8,525 nt of DNA from an uncultured beta proteobacterium (GTDB lineage Bacteria; Pseudomonadota; Gammaproteobacteria; Burkholderiales; Burkholderiaceae_C). Shown one piece after another: positions 5,985 to 8,525 of the stretch (position 1 is its first letter; each line of letters opens with the position of its first letter). The position numbers and the translations under genes were made by a program. Under the pieces are notes generated by a model. It was not told the DNA's origin and did no database searches. It worked only from the letters and a program-made list of their open reading frames with translations. The stretch is taken from NCBI GenBank assembly GCA_903914985.1, contig CAIWRE010000105.1:1-8525 (forward strand). Direction: 5' to 3'.

Positions 5985-6775
5985 GGCCACAGACTTTTCA
6001 AAAACTCCAGGCTTCGCGGGGTCGTGTCCTGGGGTACCTCCATGTGCGAGGCCCGGCTCTCCAGATACACGCTTTGAGGGTGGGGCGGCAGCTGTTTGAA
6101 AACATACTGCGCTCCAAAGCCCCAGCGGGTAATTCCGTCTTGGATCGTCCCCGCGTAAAACACCGGAATGGCGCCGCGCACGCGACTTGCCGAAATGGAC
6201 ATATTGGCCAAGCCTTCGGGCTCGTAGTAAGAAAGATAGGCCGAGGGCGTGCTCACCAGTTGGCGACGGCGGTTGCCGCTGTTGAAATCGGTGAACTCGA
6301 AGTCCCGCACAGCGCCCTGACCTGCTTGCACCGCGACGCGGGCTTTTTGCAGCGTCGACGCCGTCTCGCCATTGCGAAACTGGTACTCCGGCACATGGCC
6401 GGGCGCAAAGACCATCAAGGCATCGACATCGCCGTGGCTGGCTGCATACGCCAGTGCCGCATTGGCACCCAAGCTATGCCCCGCCAACACCACACGGGTA
6501 AAGCCCTGGCCCCGCAGGCGGGCGACCGCATCTCGGATTTCCAGCAATGCGTCGGGGTAGTCCACGTCGTACAAACGGTCCCGCCCCCATGCCATGGCAG
6601 GCGACACCACGGTGTAGCCTCCCGCCTGCAAGTCAGCGGCCAAGGGCCCCGGTGGCCGCCCCCATTTGCCATGCAAAGAAATGATGGCGATGGACGACGG
6701 CTCGGCTCCACTGACACCGGCCCAGCCCCACAAAAGGCCAACCAGGGCCAGACAGAGGGCAAATCGGCGCGGCAT
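5981..6775 (-). CDS. Exported alpha/beta hydrolase (DUF3530-like or esterase-like), function unknown
   Basis: A 264-residue protein with an N-terminal signal peptide (MPRR, hydrophobic 5-20, likely cut after VSGA near 24). The body has an alpha/beta-hydrolase layout: IAIISLHGKWG (29-39) with a His-Gly oxyanion-type turn, a nucleophile elbow GHSLGA (99-104, Ser101), APGHVPEYQ (124-132) and a candidate catalytic His244 in ASHMEVP (242-248). The acid residue is less clear, with Asp213 a candidate. These features predict a periplasmic or membrane-attached serine hydrolase; the substrate is unknown. I start it at the ATG at 6775; a GTG immediately upstream (6778) is equally possible. It begins 17 bases after the lolA stop, so it should be co-transcribed with ftsK-lolA. 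It runs head-on into the dehydrogenase gene with overlapping stop codons, leaving no room for a terminator. Confidence 0.85.
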   Translation of the reverse strand: MPRRFALCLALVGLLWGWAGVSGAEPSSIAIISLHGKWGRPPGPLAADLQAGGYTVVSPAMAWGRDRLYDVDYPDALLEIRDAVARLRGQGFTRVVLAGHSLGANAALAYAASHGDVDALMVFAPGHVPEYQFRNGETASTLQKARVAVQAGQGAVRDFEFTDFNSGNRRRQLVSTPSAYLSYYEPEGLANMSISASRVRGAIPVFYAGTIQDGITRWGFGAQYVFKQLPPHPQSVYLESRASHMEVPQDTTPRSLEFLKSLWP

Positions 6776-6792
6776 CACGAAACGCTCGCGTT

Positions 6793-7443
6793 CTACTGCC
6801 GCACCACATCCACACCGGCAGGCGGCTTGAATTGAAAGCTGCCGGACTCAATAACCGCATTGGCCTCAAAGGCGCTGAACTGCAGCACCGAGCGCTGGCC
6901 AAAGCTGTCCAAAATCTCCAGCGTGGCCAGCATGCCGCCCTTGAAGCCCATGCGCACACTTTGCAAGCTGCCTTCTTTGGATTTGGGGGTGGCCTGCAGC
7001 CACTCCTGGCCTTCGGCGACAGGGGCATCAGTCAAGGTGTATTCCGCTTGCAAGGCCTTGAGGTCCGGCGCTGCGCTGATGAGCGCAGCAGGCGTGGAGC
7101 CCAGCGCCGCCGCTTGCTTGCGGGCCGTGACCTGGGCCAGGTCCACGTCGTACAACCACAGCGTTTGGCCGTCGGCCACGATGCTTTGCTCAAACGGTTT
7201 TTTGTAGATGAACTTGAAGCGGTTGGGCCGCACAAATTCAAAGCTGCCGCTCGAGACCTTGGCACGCACGGCTTGCCCGTCTTTGGCGGGCGCTGTCACG
7301 GTTTGCGTGAACGTGGCCCGGCCACTTTTGACGTTTTTGACGAAGGCGTCCAGGGTCTCTAAGCCACCTGCCCAAGCCGCGTTCAGGCACAGGGCCGTCC
7401 CAGCGAAAGCTGCCAGCAAACGCAAACGGAGTGTGGCCATCAT
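6793..7443 (-). CDS. lolA: Outer-membrane lipoprotein carrier protein LolA
   Basis: A 216-residue LolA, the periplasmic chaperone that takes lipoproteins from the inner-membrane LolCDE complex and hands them to LolB at the outer membrane. Residues 1-25 are a signal peptide ending AAWA before GG. The mature protein starts GLETLDAFVKNVKSGRATF (27-45), followed by the strand segments SGSFEFVRPNRFKFIYKKP (65-83), which carries the conserved RPN with the mobile-lid arginine, and DGQTLWLYDVDLAQVT (91-106). The C-terminal part gives further strands, including GSFQFKPPAGVDVV (201-214), the standard LolA ending. It is complete and of normal length. The ATG at 7443 overlaps the ftsK TGA as ATGA, so translation is probably coupled; a second ATG follows immediately. 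ftsK-lolA is a conserved gene pair in Proteobacteria. Confidence 0.95.
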   Translation of the reverse strand: MMATLRLRLLAAFAGTALCLNAAWAGGLETLDAFVKNVKSGRATFTQTVTAPAKDGQAVRAKVSSGSFEFVRPNRFKFIYKKPFEQSIVADGQTLWLYDVDLAQVTARKQAAALGSTPAALISAAPDLKALQAEYTLTDAPVAEGQEWLQATPKSKEGSLQSVRMGFKGGMLATLEILDSFGQRSVLQFSAFEANAVIESGSFQFKPPAGVDVVRQ

Positions 7444-8525
7444 TCAGCGCGCGCTGGCACCAAAATTTCGCGCTGGCCGCTGCCGCTCATGGCGCTGACC
7501 AGCCCCGCTTTTTCCATGTCTTCCACCAGGCGCGCAGCGCGGTTGTAGCCAATTTTGAGGTGACGTTGCACCAACGAAATACTGGCTTTGCGGTTCTTGA
7601 GCACCACTTCCACCGCCTGGTCATAGAGCGCGTCTTTTTCGCCGCTGGAGTCGCCGAAGGTGCCGTCACCATCGTCGCCTTCCGCCGTACCGCCCTCGAG
7701 CAAGCCTTCGACGTAATTGGGCTCGCCCCCCTGCTCTTTCAGGTATTTCACCACGCGGTGCACTTCCTCGTCGCTCACAAAGGCGCCGTGCACGCGGACG
7801 GGCAAGCCGGTGCCACTGGGCATGTAGAGCATGTCACCCATGCCCAACAGCGCTTCCGCGCCCATTTGGTCGAGGATGGTGCGGCTGTCGATCTTGCTGC
7901 TCACCTGAAAGGCAATACGGGTGGGAATATTGGCCTTGATCAGGCCGGTAATCACATCCACGCTGGGGCGCTGGGTTGCGAGGATCAGGTGAATGCCGGC
8001 CGCGCGGGCTTTTTGCGCCAGGCGGGCAATGAGCTCTTCGATCTTTTTGCCCACCACCATCATCAGGTCGGCCAACTCGTCAATCACCACCACAATGTGC
8101 GGCAGGCGTTGCAGGGGTTCGGGGTCTTCGGGCGTGAGGCTGAAGGGGTTGTAGATGAATGTGCCATTGGCGGTGGCTTCGTCCAGCTTGGCATTAAAGC
8201 CCGCCAGATTGCGCACGCCCATTTTGCTCATCAGCTTGTAGCGCTTTTCCATTTCCGCCACACACCAGTTCAGGCCATGGGCGGCCTGCCGCATATCGGT
8301 TACTACCGGGGCCAGCAGGTGTGGAATACCTTCGTACACCGACATTTCCAGCATCTTGGGGTCGATCATGAGCAAGCGGACATCGCGTGCTTCGGCCTTG
8401 TAGAGCAGGCTCAAAATCATCGCGTTGATACCCACCGACTTGCCAGAACCGGTGGTGCCGGCCACCAGACAATGCGGCATTTTGGCAAGGTCAGCCACCA
8501 CGGCATTGCCGCCAATGTCTTTGCC
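7440..8525 (-). CDS. ftsK: DNA translocase FtsK, C-terminal motor and gamma domains (cut by window edge)
   Basis: The frame is open to the right edge, giving 361 residues of a protein usually near 770 or more. FtsK pumps DNA at the division septum and activates XerCD recombination at dif. Visible in order, counting from the edge: Walker A GTTGSGKS (23-30), LLMIDPKMLEMSVYEGIPHLL (52-70 region), Walker B VVVIDELADLMM (145-156), and LATQRPSVDVITGLIKANIPTRIAF (182-206 region), all hallmarks of the FtsK/SpoIIIE motor. An acidic Gly/Asp linker (about 278-298) joins the gamma winged helix (298-361), with ISLVQRHLKIGYNRAARLVEDM, which recognises KOPS sequences and XerD. The N-terminal membrane segments and linker lie outside the window. 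The methionine-like start at 8501 is a GTG inside the motor domain and is not a real start. Confidence 0.97.
   Translation of the reverse strand, partial: GKDIGGNAVVADLAKMPHCLVAGTTGSGKSVGINAMILSLLYKAEARDVRLLMIDPKMLEMSVYEGIPHLLAPVVTDMRQAAHGLNWCVAEMEKRYKLMSKMGVRNLAGFNAKLDEATANGTFIYNPFSLTPEDPEPLQRLPHIVVVIDELADLMMVVGKKIEELIARLAQKARAAGIHLILATQRPSVDVITGLIKANIPTRIAFQVSSKIDSRTILDQMGAEALLGMGDMLYMPSGTGLPVRVHGAFVSDEEVHRVVKYLKEQGGEPNYVEGLLEGGTAEGDDGDGTFGDSSGEKDALYDQAVEVVLKNRKASISLVQRHLKIGYNRAARLVEDMEKAGLVSAMSGSGQREILVPARAE

Noticed and set aside
5954..6835. 293-residue open frame on the plus strand
   Set aside because: It is antisense to the hydrolase gene, which has a signal peptide and a nucleophile elbow, and its own translation is basic and motif-free.

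Overview
The window looks like chromosomal DNA of a GC-rich betaproteobacterium, most likely Burkholderiales and probably Comamonadaceae (Rhodoferax/Polaromonas/Acidovorax type). I infer this from protein style, codon use and the ftsK-lolA / rarA neighbourhood. No tRNA, rRNA, CRISPR array, transposase or integrase was found. Nine protein genes and one small gene cover almost everything, and no gene-free stretch exceeds about 160 bases.

Layout from left to right. At 1-880, on the minus strand, is a tight three-gene cassette, transcribed right to left. It holds a 55-residue cysteine-rich protein (713-880), a DUF2805/TIGR03643-type protein (425-700) and the N-terminal part of a photolyase/cryptochrome (1-410, cut by the window edge), with gaps of only 12 and 14 bases. 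At 960-2264 (minus) is rarA, the AAA+ ATPase of replication-fork maintenance. At 2348-3235 (minus) is a LysR-type regulator. It diverges from an ABC-type family 5 solute-binding protein gene (3397-4965, plus), across a 161-base regulatory gap holding two spaced palindromes that look like LysR sites. The binding-protein gene is followed, after a strong 13-bp hairpin (4992-5023), by a beta-hydroxyacid dehydrogenase of the 3-hydroxyisobutyrate dehydrogenase family (5055-5984, plus, TTG start). Converging on it and sharing four bases at the stops is an exported alpha/beta hydrolase (5981-6775, minus). This is preceded by lolA (6793-7443, minus) and the C-terminal part of ftsK (7440-8525, minus, cut by the window edge). 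The ftsK stop and lolA start overlap as ATGA.

How it works together: ftsK, lolA and rarA are a conserved neighbourhood in many Proteobacteria (chromosome segregation, lipoprotein trafficking, fork rescue). Here lolA and rarA are separated by a four-gene block: hydrolase, dehydrogenase, binding protein and LysR. The LysR/binding protein/dehydrogenase part looks like a small substrate-responsive uptake-and-oxidation module without its own permease or ATPase genes. Its substrate cannot be read from the sequence. The least understood part is the photolyase cassette with its two small uncharacterised partners. I see no spectacular new system; that cassette and the LysR operator layout are the best leads.
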